This document shows positions 11,380 to 24,200 of a stretch of DNA of 64,000 nucleotides, piece after piece. A program made the position numbers and the translations under genes. Under the pieces are notes generated by a model. The model was not told the DNA's origin. It did no database searches and saw nothing but the letters and a program-made list of their open reading frames with translations. This DNA comes from Atriophallophorus winterbourni (Eukaryota > Platyhelminthes > Trematoda > Plagiorchiida > Microphallidae). The DNA lies in contig JACCGJ010005201.1 in the NCBI GenBank assembly GCA_013407085.1, positions 62,001 through 126,000 on the forward strand. Reading direction: 5' to 3'. Position 1 is the stretch's first letter; each line of letters opens with the position of its first letter.

Positions 11380-14275
11380 ATTTCGGTGATTTCGGCAACC
11401 ACCATGGCCTTTACGGTATGATCATGGCATATTTTTGATCGACGACCAGCCTTTTATTGCCTCACTTGATAATTTATGTTATTCATAAATGGTATGATAA
11501 AGAACCTTTATTTGAAATTGTTCAAAATATCTTTGTTGTACTAATGTTGAAAAACGAAAACGAGCAAAGTTTGTGCGCACTATGCACAGCAATATTCACA
11601 GAAAATATGCTTGTCATACCAAGACATTAATTTGGTAAGCAAAGATTTCCTGTTTACATTGATATTTTGTAACAAATGGAATAAATAACTTCAGTCTAAA
11701 GGCGTTCTGATAATCGATATGATATAGTTCTATCGAGCCTTGATGATATTTAATATGGCGCAGCGGTTGTGAAGTACCCAAGTTAATAATATTGGTGAGT
11801 TAAATTATAGTGCTACTCCATTATTTTTAGAATGCATTTATCATGCAAAATAAAATATCTTTTTATCGTATTCTTCACATTGCTTATCATATATCCCTTG
11901 GGTATTTATGGAACTCAATGCTAGATACATGCCAGATATGATCACTTTCAATGGAAGGCTTGCTGAATTTTTATTTTTATATTGCGAAGTATATTTTGTT
12001 TTTCGAAAATTTCCTCAAGCTCAGCCTAACTCGCAAAAATTTTGGAAGTATTCGCGAGCGGTTTGAGGTGAATAATTTAAACGTAATATGATTTCGTCAT
12101 GGGATAATCGTTCATCCAAGTGTAAACACAAGCGTGAGTAGTTCGCTATATTTAAATAAACTTAGTTAACTGTTCGAGATGAATATAAGCATGAATTCAT
12201 TGGACTTCTTCCTTGGTCTTTTAATAGGATTTGATCAAACGAAAGTAATTTGTGAAAGTCAAACGTTTTTTAAACAAATATTGTTGCGCACAATGATAAA
12301 ATTTATAATAATGTAGAAAGGTGATCCAATCCTAAGAAATTTTGATACCTTGTTTTGTCGAAAAAAGCAAAAAGGAATAAAAAGTAATATGTTGTAGTTT
12401 GAATAAGCCAAATTTCTGGCGCTTATGGGCAGACTTGACATTTTGTCTAACATATCGTTTCTGTGGTTGAGAACCATCTGGTTTTGTAATCAACAAACCA
12501 ACGACTTAATATTCGTGTTGTTTTGTAGCGTAAGTTCAAGAGAGCCCATAGTTTAACTGTTCCTTGAATTAGCAACACTGTAGACTACGATCACAAAGTT
12601 TCTTCTAAGTAAACACAATAAATAAAAGCAGAAATATGAATACCTGAACCCGATGTGTTTTCCTTATTGGTCACTGTATTGTTTCGATGAAGTTCTCAAT
12701 AGGGTAATAATAAATTTAGCTAAATAATTTTGTTCAAACTCGGTTAGATAATTCGAAGCAAAGCGGAATCTTATACTGTTGTTCGTTACTGTTGAATACT
12801 GCTATATAATGTGAGCGACCTCTTGGTGATCCAGTCTGCTTGAATACCTACGGATTCGGAAAAACTAGACAAAGTTACGGAACAAATTTTAATGATACTA
12901 ATGTTTTGTCTGCACACGAAGTGTCCTCTGAAAGAATGGACCCCGGCCGATGTGTAATGAAAAGAAATGAGAAATTGTGCAGTACGAAGTCGAGATATCC
13001 ATATGAAGCGCACCGCTGAAAAATGTGATAATCTATAAGCAGTGCACTGGCTGATTGTCAGCTAAGATAATCAAATGACGTTTGTGCGCAAATGTGTGTT
13101 ATAACAAAGCCAAGGTGGAGAGATTCGGCAACGAAAGCACGCCAATATGAAAAGTTCATGAATTGCATATTGATGTAATTTAGGTCTCTATGTTTCAGAC
13201 AACTTTAGAAACAAACGATTATGTGCGAAAGCGAATAGTATGCATTGCAGTTGAAATCGAACAGATGCATTTCTTGTTCATAAAAAGGTTAAAATGCAAA
13301 TGTGCATCCTATAAGCTTACAGTGTATTCTTAAAATGTTTGACATAATTGATCTAATCTCATTTGAATTTATATAAATTTGTTCAAAAGCAAAATAGTGG
13401 CATTAGTTGTGAAACATTTAAAGATTCGCAAATTCGTTGTTAGCAAACTCATCGAGCCAATGGTGATCCATCCGATACCTTGATTTTTCATCATGGATTA
13501 TGAAACGCGATCGACTTTTATCAGACATTACGGTCCTAGATATAATAGATTAAACTTTGAAACAATGGATTATGTCGTCATATGATTAAACGTAATTAAA
13601 GGATTAGAGGATCGCTTTTGTCATATGCACTTTTCTTGCACAATTTCGTTTAAAGTTTATTCATGAATTTGCTAAACAGCGAGAATTAGTAATCTATCAA
13701 TTGCAAGCTATATACGTTGGTTGAAGATTTTACCCAAATATAATGTCAATGCTCATCTTCGAATCATATTGCGCGAGCGGGTTTTGTTGGTTCCGCTATT
13801 CTAGTAAGATCGAGAATACGAGAACAAACAGAATTCTTGATTTATAATTAGTGAACTTACTTTGAACATCATTTGCGCTTGCGTTGACATTTAGATCGCC
13901 ATGTTATTTCACGTGGCGACAACTTCCTTTCCGTCTCACCGCTTACCATACCGCGCCTTATTCATACAGGAGGTAGAGGTTGGGAGAAACAAGTGTATAG
14001 ACAATGGGATAAAAATAGATGACTGTAGCGCTATCTATGAGTGGCGTATAAAAAATCCAAATAATATTTGACTGGAAACGTTTAACCATAGTTTGACGCC
14101 AATGTAGTTTATTATGTGTTCAAATTTTAATCTTATATCACTACATCCTATCAGTATAGTATTATCAAAAATGCAATAAAACAAAATTTTCTGCAATGAA
14201 ACCATAAAACAAGCTGCTTTTCATGTAATCGCATATTTCGCTTGATACTGTGCGACTAATTGTCAGATCGTCATG
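11380..14275. other. AT-rich intergenic stretch
   Basis: Nothing recognised over nearly 2.9 kb. Only short ORFs without motifs on either strand. Confidence 0.4.
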
Positions 14276-14279
14276 CACG

Positions 14280-14877
14280 AGTTAGAGTAAACGGAGTGGT
14301 ATCAAATAAGTTTAAACCCAAGAGCAGTTTCAACAATTATCTGTGCTGGGTCTGCTGCTTTTTTACCTATACATAAATGATTTATCCCCACTCACATTAT
14401 CTAAATGATTCAATTCGCGGATGATTTGAAGTTAGTGATGGGTGTTCACAATGTTCCGTACACCGGACGATTGCGACCTCCGGTCTATATGACTTTATTA
14501 AAACAAGGATATGATTATAATCTATAGAATTGTGTTTACTGAAGCACATCCACTAAGACACTTATTTCAACAAAGTGGTGAGAAAGTGACACGCGGACAT
14601 ACCTTATCCATTTACACCCCAAATTCTTATATTTATTGTCGGCGCCATTTTTACCGTACGTGCGATATATTTTTGGAATTCACTACCACAACAAGTGGTC
14701 GGCTATCCTTGCATGGCGATATTTAGAGTGTAATTGGACTTATACATGCTAACGAACATAATTAGTGAGCCATATACCTTGCTCGTTATATACTATAATT
14801 TTTTCTCATTTTCATTCAATAAGTAATTCTGTGGTGTTGTAAAGTATTAACATTTTCAATCATAAATCGTTGAGTCC
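14280..14877 (+). mobile_element. CR1-like LINE, truncated and internally deleted
   Basis: Begins in the RT domain (a counterpart of the VNGVLSQ to PLLF region, then FADDLK at about 14,405-14,432). It jumps directly to KLVMGVHNV and the C-terminal tail (TRGHTLSIYTPNS, about 14,590), skipping the several hundred bases present in the copy at 46,930-49,738. It ends with a single decayed octamer (AAATCGTTGAGTCC). Frameshifts present. Confidence 0.7.
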
Positions 14878-14958
14878 GCGTACTTTTTCATTTGTTTTCT
14901 CGTCTGCTTTTCCTGCTTCACGTCGTTTGGCATTTTGCTAGATTTTTGCCTGTGCTCC

Positions 14959-14994
14959 ATGATGATGATGATGATGCTGCTGATGATGAGGATG
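14959..14994 (+). repeat. (GAT)n-type microsatellite
   Basis: An imperfect GAT/GCT trinucleotide run, with one interruption by CTGCT. Confidence 0.85.
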
Positions 14995-15744
14995 AAGAAT
15001 GCTGCTTTTGCGTAAATGATCACGTCTGAATGGCAGTTTTACTTCACTCATGTGAATCGTAAGATCATTATTATGGACACTAATTGAAGGACGTTTGCAC
15101 AAACTAAATGCTAGAGATTTTTGAAAGATTTAGTAAATAGGCAAATAGAACATACTCAATCTTGGAAGCAGGTATCATTTAGTGCATGAATGACAAGAGC
15201 TTACAAATCGTAGGTGCGACATGGCGTGTGAAGATGATCAGAATGATGAGCAAATATTCTAAGTAGAGATCGTTTTTTTTCTGAAAAAATCGCGTTGTTG
15301 ACATCCAGCGATATGACGCCAGTCTATGGGTGAGCAGCAGCACTAAATAACAACATATAATGTTAACTAATTTACAACAGTTATAAGGGTATATTTATCA
15401 GATTTTACAGAAAAATTTGCTCATTTTATTCACATGTTTACCATTGTTACGAGGCGTTCGCAGTTGATATTTGTTGATTTGGTCAAAAGTGACACTTGGA
15501 AAACAGACATCTTTGGAAGCAGGTATCCTGGATTATCAATATGTTTTGTGTTCAAACTGGTTTTCCACCATATCTGGGAATAAAATTGTATGGACAGCAT
15601 CCAATCTAACACTTTGTTTCAGTGCTATCGTTCATTACTGTTTCTCTATAATTTGAACTGACACATTATTTGGACATTTCAGCTTACCGCAAACTACATA
15701 GAACTTAGCGAATGATAAGAAAATTACTTCTCATGGTCTAGATA

Positions 15745-16040
15745 TTTTGGTGCTCACATTCACATCTATTACACACGACTGCCGGTTTCGCGTTGTATTT
15801 GAACATCGTGTTTCTTTGTGAGAACCCTATTTAACATTGGCATACATGTATGCCCTGGTTTACTTCTCATTGTCATTTGTCCAATCGTCTGAAATGTTCA
15901 TTTGTACAGATTGCGCTTGTAAACCACTGCCGGATAAGGTTGGTCCCACCAACTGTTTCAAGCGCATGGAGATCCTGATTTTACTGTCTCTACCTGATGA
16001 GTGCAAACAGCACGAAATCGGTCGTGGGGTCTGTGTATGT
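15745..16040. repeat. Unclassified interspersed repeat, inverted pair
   Basis: The left part (GGTGCTCACATTCACATCTA and GACTGCCGGTTTCGCG) reads in the plus sense. The right part at about 15,975-16,020 (TTTACTGTCTCTACCTGATG) is the reverse complement of the GGTGGAGACAGTAAGAT block. Either two copies were inserted head to head, or the parent element has inverted ends. Confidence 0.5.
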
Positions 16041-16044
16041 GATG

Positions 16045-17215
16045 GAAATGCATACAAATACGCATTTTTTACTTATACAGATTTGAACACATTTATATTT
16101 TACAAGATATTGTGAAATTCATTTACCACTAATCATGTATTATTAATGAGACATTTATTCTTTATAAGCTAGCTCGTATTGTGATACTAAGTGGCCTTGT
16201 TTTCGCCACAGTGAGAGAAAATGAAAAAAGCCAAAGTTATGACGAGCGCGAATACCGAAGCTAAATAATTCTCAACCTTTAATTAAAAGCATCGTTTGGA
16301 ATTGACTGTATTAGCCACTGTCCTCTCCTGTGCTGAAATGTACTAATAATGTGTCCGTATTTGATCGATTAACGAGACAGCATTGCTAAGTCAATTGGCA
16401 CAATGACGAACTTGGGTTCTGTTTGAAAGCTGTTACACAGTTGGAAGCTGTACTTAAACCCGATTTCAAAACCGAACCAACGGTAGTCGCAAAATTATCA
16501 ACGTAGTCAATTTTACCTGGGTGGAAACTAATAAATTGTACAGATTCTTTCAAATGCTGGTGACTTTAGAGCTGGTCTGATACCCGCCTACAAATTAATG
16601 AATGCAGCATCTCGCCAATTGAAGCGGAGTCAAGTAATAACACCGTAACAACCAAATTCCGGCACGAACATCGAAGTTTCCATTTAGTTAAATTTTAATT
16701 TTTCGGAAATTAATCACCAGTGAACGGATTTTAAACTGTACTTGGGAGCATTCGTGTCGGGTCACTTGTGCAAGCACATGCTAGTGATATATTTTGCTTA
16801 TACATATATTTTTGATAAACGTTTTCAGACCGTTGCTAACCTCGAACTAGATTACTGCTAAACTGTTTGGATATCCCAACGCCAAGCATAGGATAATTTC
16901 TCATTTTATCTTCTCTTGTCTATAACCTTATATTTTGTAATGTTTATCTGCTATATTTTTGGCCATCCGCCAATAAAGAATTTGTGTTGCTCAAACGTTA
17001 TACATGATTTTTTTCTCCCCAAGCTATGTTCCTTATGAAGTCATTCTTGAAATAATTTTGAAACAGCACTGTTCGTTATGCGATCGATTTATCGATATTA
17101 TCCTCTATGATACGTCTCACTCCTGCAAGACGATCTCCTCCGAAGTCCAGATTCTTCTAAGACTAACTAGGTGTATCATATTGTGTTCCAGAAAGTCTTC
17201 ATATCAAAGATCTGT
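16045..17215. other. AT-rich intergenic stretch
   Basis: Nothing recognised apart from short ORFs without motifs. Confidence 0.4.
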
Positions 17216-17219
17216 TGAT

Positions 17220-17220
<1 letters not shown>

Positions 17221-17256
<36 letters not shown>
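17221..17256 (+). repeat. (TA)n microsatellite
   Basis: About 17 uninterrupted TA units, likely to be variable in length between individuals. Confidence 0.95.
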
Positions 17257-17259
<3 letters not shown>

Positions 17260-17260
<1 letters not shown>

Positions 17261-17998
17261 TTATATTTGGAATGAATCACTAAACTAATACGTAATCTTT
17301 GCTTATCATTCACTGGAATATTGAACAAATTAAAGTTTAAAAATGATGTATTTACCAAATTTTATGGCTTAACGTGAATTTATGAACCATGCATAGATCA
17401 GACGGACACCGAACAGCTTGTTCCTATTGACACTATTCCAATCGAAATGACAGCAATCATTTATAGGGTTAACCATGTTGCGTAACTATCGCATTAAAGA
17501 CAAATAAACTCTCTGTGCGATTCTTCCGATTTCGAAAGTCTGTTGGGAGTGAATACAAGCAAATTTGTTCCAATATATTATATATTAATAGTTCTAAATT
17601 TAAAATTTAAGGTTTGTCGATACAAAGTTTTACATGGAAAATTACCATCAAGCCCTAATAAAATTTTCTACATAATAATGATTTTGCTGCAGTAAGAATC
17701 AACTAAAAATCGTAGATAGATGTAAAAATAAATAGAATTTGGTTTCTTTTTCACAATAGCGAACTGTAAATGCTACAGGACCGTTCTCGGTCCCATGAAA
17801 AATCTGAAATATGATTGGAAATTTTCATGAACCAATCAGAATGTGGAAAACACGCTCAGATTTGCTTCGCTAGGATGGGTAAATTTTTAACGATGACAAT
17901 TTGTTTGACATCCCGGAGTGGTAGCCTCGTAATTCGGTACAAATTTTGACATTGGGACTATTATGGACAGTACACACATCTGAAATGCACGAAATGCC
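17260..17998. other. Region upstream of the TRPM first coding exon
   Basis: No convincing TATA box, initiator or CpG-rich block. An in-frame TGA lies at 17,981-17,983 with no splice acceptor AG between it and the ATG. This supports 17,999 as the translation start but does not locate the promoter. Confidence 0.35.
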
Positions 17999-18208
17999 AT
18001 GATGGAACAGCCATCATTTCATCGCACCTCTACAATGCGGCGACAGGCCGTGCGAACTGGTTCCATGTCTGGACAAGATGCTAATTTGGGTGTCGGTGCT
18101 CTGGCAGCGTCTGTTGGATTGCAACACCAAGCGAGTGTCAGACGTCAATCTGTGATGCAGAAGTATGTCGGTGAGATCGAATTCACTGGACTCAATCAAA
18201 CAGCCAAA
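17999..18208 (+). CDS. TRPM exon 1 (start codon, leader)
   Basis: Starts at ATG 17,999 (a second ATG follows at once) with an in-frame TGA upstream at 17,981. The 70 residues are rich in Arg, Ser and Gln and end with YVGEIEFTGLNQTAK, which matches the TRPM pattern GEIxFxGxxxxxAKxV at the entry to the SLOG domain. Donor AAA|gtaaga, phase 0. The basic Ser/Thr-rich leader has no known motif. An upstream coding exon is not excluded. Confidence 0.8.
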
Positions 18209-21200
18209 GTAAGAGTCTTAGAAACATCGGATCTCACGGTTTCCAATCATCGCTATTTTTATTAAAGTTATCATAGCTGAATGAGGTATTTGCTCTAAAC
18301 CACGACTCCAAACATTTGATTTAGTAAGATCAAATCTTTTCGCGCAATTCACGTAATAAAATAAACCAGGATATAATGAACTATGTTTGAACTGTTCTCG
18401 TTCAACTAGAATTTTTGTACTCCAAATTTTCCCAATCAGTTCGATTCCCTGAAAAATATAAAAAGGTTTCAGCGAAAAGGCCACCGTTTGTCTTGATCAT
18501 TTGAAGTATTACGCCCGAATTCTGGTGATTTATACGCATACGCATAGTTGAAATTCCTCTGTTGAATTGCTGGCGGCGGTATCGTCAATAAGTTGCAGAG
18601 TTCGCTTTGATTGATCGCGAAATGATTGTTAGTGCTAATTGTGCAATTATGTTGACGTGGCTGCCTTCACATGAAAGCGAACAGATTCAATTTATTTTTA
18701 GTAAATAAGTTGTCTGTTCTTTGATTGGAAGGTATATTCTTATTTCGACATAAGTGTCATTTGCTGGATTAAACTTAACGCTCCACTAATCAATTCTCAT
18801 GAATTTTCGTAAACAAACTAAATGGCTGAATAAAGTGTCAGAGAAATCCACTGTTCCATTTAATATGAATTTTGAGAAATATGAAACTGCTAAATAATCG
18901 GCGTTTGAAACAACAATACTACGGCGAGTTTGGCTTCCTTTGTAATCGCTTGAAAATACTGCTATTGATAAATGCGCGAAAAGTGTAGTTTTCAGTGGTT
19001 GTGCTAGAGATCGTCGGCACTCGATCGCTATAATTTTATTCTTCATAATACCGTAAATTGAAAATTGGACGTCATCAAGAACACCAACCACGGTGTCCAG
19101 CCATCCTTATTTCCGTTTGGGTGATATTATATTTTTTTAACAGAATAATTCATTTAAATCTAAGATAAGTAATTAGGTCTGCAGAAAAAATTCGCAGCCG
19201 AATCAGATAAAAAGAAGCCCTAGCTGTTAACGGTTATCTTCTATAATGACATTTTTATTCTCTCTCTCATATGTTAAAATACTTTCGCCACGTAAATTCA
19301 ACTTTCGTTTTTATGTTTAAATTTTTTTAAACTTTATAAACACACAAAGAAAATGAAGGGATTCAAAGAACAAGATTTCATGAATATTTCAACATGAAAA
19401 AGGAAATAAATATTCACATTGTACGAGTATGCTTTGTTTTTTGCATCTTAAAATTGTCTTAATCTTTTTGTACAGTTGAATAATGGCCACATGCAGATGT
19501 TTTGTATCTCAAATTTATAGAAAAATTGTTACTTAATGAAGTCAAATGAAGCTTAGATTAACAACACTAAATCTCCGCTCGATGACTGTTGGTGGACCAA
19601 AAATTGCAACTAATAAAGAATTGAATATTCTTACAAGTGTTTGGTAATTTATTTGAAGCTTAGAGTGTTTCAGAAACCCACTTATGCGCATCAACCAAGG
19701 TGTTCTAGCTGTTTGCCCTCATCAAGTGGGAAGAGCAATATTACACCCTATGAGTTAGTGTGGGAAAGTTATGAATAATGTATAAATGTTTCAGTGGTGT
19801 ACCAAAAATAAGACAACTCATTTTTATTGACCTGTCACAGAGAGACATTTGCGAGCGATTTTCAGTCAAATAATCCAAATGTATGATTTGTTGGCCACAC
19901 AATAAACACATAATTGTTACAGTGATTAAATGTTAAATCATTTTACATTTTTGTTCAAAATGTTTAACTTAACGTTCAATATGTGGAACTTATGAATTGT
20001 TGAGCCTTTCTGTGAGGTTTAATAATAAACAATTTTCTTAAGAGCAAGGTACAGTTTCAAACAATCCATTCACCCGCAACAACCTTCTCTCATATAAAAT
20101 TTAAAACAATTATTTAATTATTGTTTTGATAAGGTTGGTACGGCCAACTTGCATAATAACATGTGCCAAACGCATTTAGATAATGTTTAAACCGATGCTC
20201 ATTTGTATGTATCACACACATACATTTAGACATATATACAAACTTTTCTTAAAGCGGACGTAAACTTACAACTTCATTTTCGTAATCAACAAGGATTGGA
20301 TTGAATTTCGTTAATTCAAAAGATTTTATACTATGTGCATTTGACAATTTCAAAGATTGTATTCCTACCAAAATTTTTTAGGACGTATTCAAATAACCAA
20401 TTGTAGAATCGTTATAATTTAACCACTATGCCATTTTGTTGAGCATGTTTCCGTCTACTTTCAGTTTTGCAAATTGGAAACCACTACCAATGATTCGGTG
20501 ATCCGCGATTTGCTCAAAAGAAAGTGGGGATTGAAACCGCCTACTTTAATAATCACCGTTTTCGGTACGGATTTTGAAAAGAAAAGAAAATTGAAGATGA
20601 TATTCAAAAAAGGACTTTGGAAAGCTGCTGAAAGCGGTGAGTATAGATTGGTAGTTATCATTATAATGATAATGAAGATATTGCAATCCTTATTGAATAA
20701 CGCTTCTAAAGATTCTTAACTCTCATCTAACTGTAGTTAGCCTTTCTTCTCTGAATTAACAGAAATAATACTCGCTTCTCTTCTCGTAACTTCTGCATGC
20801 AAACTACATGAATTTTATCACTGCACTAGTTTCTATAAGAAATGTGGAATTGCAGTTTTTCGTGATTTCGTATCAGTCTAAATTCTGCGTGTTGTGTTAT
20901 CGTTGATTAGTACATTTATTGTCGAGACTAAAACTAAAATTGGAAATAAAATTTTATTCCACTAATCCGATTAATTTCCCCTACGTTTTAATTGCATCTA
21001 TCGATGAGTAATACCCCAAATAAAATTCTTCAATACAACACACATGATGTAACCCTTTTTAAATATTTTCATGTCTTGTTAGCCTACTACATTCTTGGCT
21101 GCTTTGTTTCGGCTTAAGCAAAAGATTTTCAGTTATTCTAGTAACAGAGAGTTTTAAATTAAATTAATTTTATACGCGATGTAAATCTGAGCTGAAATGT

Positions 21201-24200
21201 CTTTTTTGTACCCATTTTTAGAGAAACTATTTCAACTGTTGCGGCTTTTTACAAAGCGATAAATGATCAAAGCGCAATAAACGCGAGGGCAGAATATGCA
21301 CCATCCTCGACATTAATTTTAATAATATTATAAGCTATTGTCTGAAACATTCACCACATTGTGTTTCGGTGACAGCATTATCAATTACCTGCGTGACAAT
21401 GTTTAATGTGATAAATGTCAAAAGTCTGATTCAACTTTGTCTGCATTGGAAACCTTGGCATTTTTCAACCGTAGCCGCGTAACTCTGCTGAACAAAATGT
21501 TACGCAAAGTGTCAATTTGACTCGATAGTTGTTTTCTCCTTTAGGGATGAAAGTAAGCATTTTTTAATCATTGTTAAGTTTAAATATTCGACAATAACGA
21601 TCAGTTGTTTTGCGGAAAATTACTATCGCTGCTACTGCAGGGCAAACGAGGACTTAAAATATAAACAAAATTACGTCTAATACATATGAAAATAAAAATC
21701 AAATAAACAGATTCATGAATGAATGATCAATACGATCAATTCACAACAAAACCAGAAGCGAAAGACATAGTAGTCATACACATTGTAAATATTTGTATTG
21801 TAAAAGCTTATTTATTTTCCACTGTCCATTGAAACCAATCTTGGTGTTTTTACCTAGTGAGGGCGAACCGTAAGAAACTTAGTGTAATGTAAGCGTGGAA
21901 AATGTTTGTAATACAATACTTGGCTAATTATAAATTTCTTAAATCCTTGAATAATTGGGTGATTCTGAATTTGAGCAACATGCTTCGTTGTATGATTCCT
22001 ATAATAAAGTATCTTCAAATTCAAGCTTGATTATCAACTAACCACTGTTCAAGGGATCTTGAACTGATCGGTGTGTCTTCCGAGGATGTCAACAAACAGC
22101 CGATAACTGTTAGGGCAGTGTAATCGCTGGTGTAAAAACCCAAACAAAACATTAGCCTTTTGAAAGCCTTCTCAGTGATCACTGTGCCGATCGGCACAAA
22201 ATCGCTTTGTGATTCTGCATTTGAAATCCATGATTCGTTGTACGAATCATTTTTAATAGTAAATTTAGCATCGCACGATCACACCATCAGCCTACGCTCG
22301 CCAATCTCACTAAAAACTAACTTTGCCGTTTCAACCTGATTGAAACTTACAGCACAAAATTGCTAAGATGTTTTATGTATGGTGGTTGTGAATAATAACC
22401 CCGGTATCAAAGGTTTCTTTGGACTTGGCTTTGCAGAAAGACCAGATAATATTCCTGGGATTGGTAAATGGATGTGTGAAAAAAAGGCACTCAACTAGTG
22501 ATGAAAGTGGTTCCACCATCTCTACTGCGTGAGTGTGCATCACATGTATGGATATAGAATCCTGAAACCGGGTAAGCTTTTGAGCAGTCTAAAGGATTGC
22601 ACGTAAGCTGAAATAATATCGGGTTGTTTAGGCCGGAGTATATTAACAGGAAATATACAGTATTAGTCAGAATACAGAAACCTAAATTAGAGCTGTGTAT
22701 AACAAGTGGCACAATGCCGATTATGAATCGAGGTGATTACTTTCCAGAATTCTCAGGAATCTGAAACCGAGTAACGTCTAATTTGCCTTGATCAAGCTGA
22801 CGCTTACAAGTTGGTTCGAATTTGACCCGAGGCCACTAATTGTTATTCAGTCCTCCCGGTAAAATCCGAGTACGTAAGATTAAGATAAGTAAGATAATTG
22901 ACTCGGATAAGTTTCACATTTCCCAGCACTGCCTATTAAATTCGGTCGGTCATAAAATAATAGGATCATAGAAGCGATCGAGAAACAAAGTTTGGCATTA
23001 TACGGTTGATAAAATCGTTTCGTGTTCGCTTAATATTTCAAGGTTGTTGGATTGTAACCGGAGGATTTCATTTGGGGATAATGAAGCTCACCGGAGAAGC
23101 CGTTCGCGATTATACCGACGCATATGGAGGCAATCGAATGATGGCGTTCGGTGTGGCAAGCTGGGATTGTGTGGCGAAAAACGAATTGTTGGAAGCTGCG
23201 CTTCATGAGGTAGGATAGGATATATTCGTCACATAATTGTATTTTTATTTGCTGAAAATTTGTTTGAACAAATAAAGCTCTATCTTCGTGGCAAGATAAG
23301 CACAAAATTGTGTTCATCATTACCAAAAATATCAAGTATACCAAACATTTAAAAACAACAAATTGTCATTTTTAATTAATGAACATGAATGAAACGGCAT
23401 GTAATGTTCAAGATCCGAATTCCTCATGTTTGACAGAAATGCGGCTATGATGAATTGATTAATGATGCGCGTTCGACTGTAACCGTCACGTGATCTGTGT
23501 CGATTCTCTCCTGTTCGAAAGTCCAGAAGTTTGTGCAATCCAAACTCCGGCCAATTTCAGGATGAGTTATGTGAATAATATCTTCGAAAATGATGCCAAT
23601 TCACATGTAGTTTATTCCAAATATTTCGAAAATTAAGTTAACTCTTCGTGGATTGTGAGAGAAAAAATTTGTTTCCATGAAAATCGTGAATCCGAATTAT
23701 TATCATTAGTGTAAAATAAAGAGGTAGCAATAAAATTGTGCTTTACAAAAGAAATATTATTTTGATCAGCCTTAACTCCCGAGCCAGGACACAAACGTCC
23801 AAGCACAAGCTGTGTATTTGATGAAGTGAGCACAGTTCACTGTGCACGCACGCGGTCGATACCGCGTATACACTTAAACCAATAAGAAACGAGGATATCG
23901 AAACGGATCGATTGTCGCTTGATTAATGCTTGATACGAATTGCGCAAGTTTGCTGATCCGCAACGCCTCCCTTTCCCGAAGACAGAATTCGGAAGCATTG
24001 CATGATGTGGAGACCACATTGGTCGTCCAAGATGGCACTATACAGCTATAACATTGGATTGGCGCTTCTTCTACCCTTCAATTCGATCATGGCGCGTTCG
24101 ACGCTGCTTTCAGCTTATTCTTTAAAACCCAGTCAAGTTTAAAACACCGACACCAGTGCGACTTGAGATGATTTTCAATAGGATTCAATCACAGGACTGA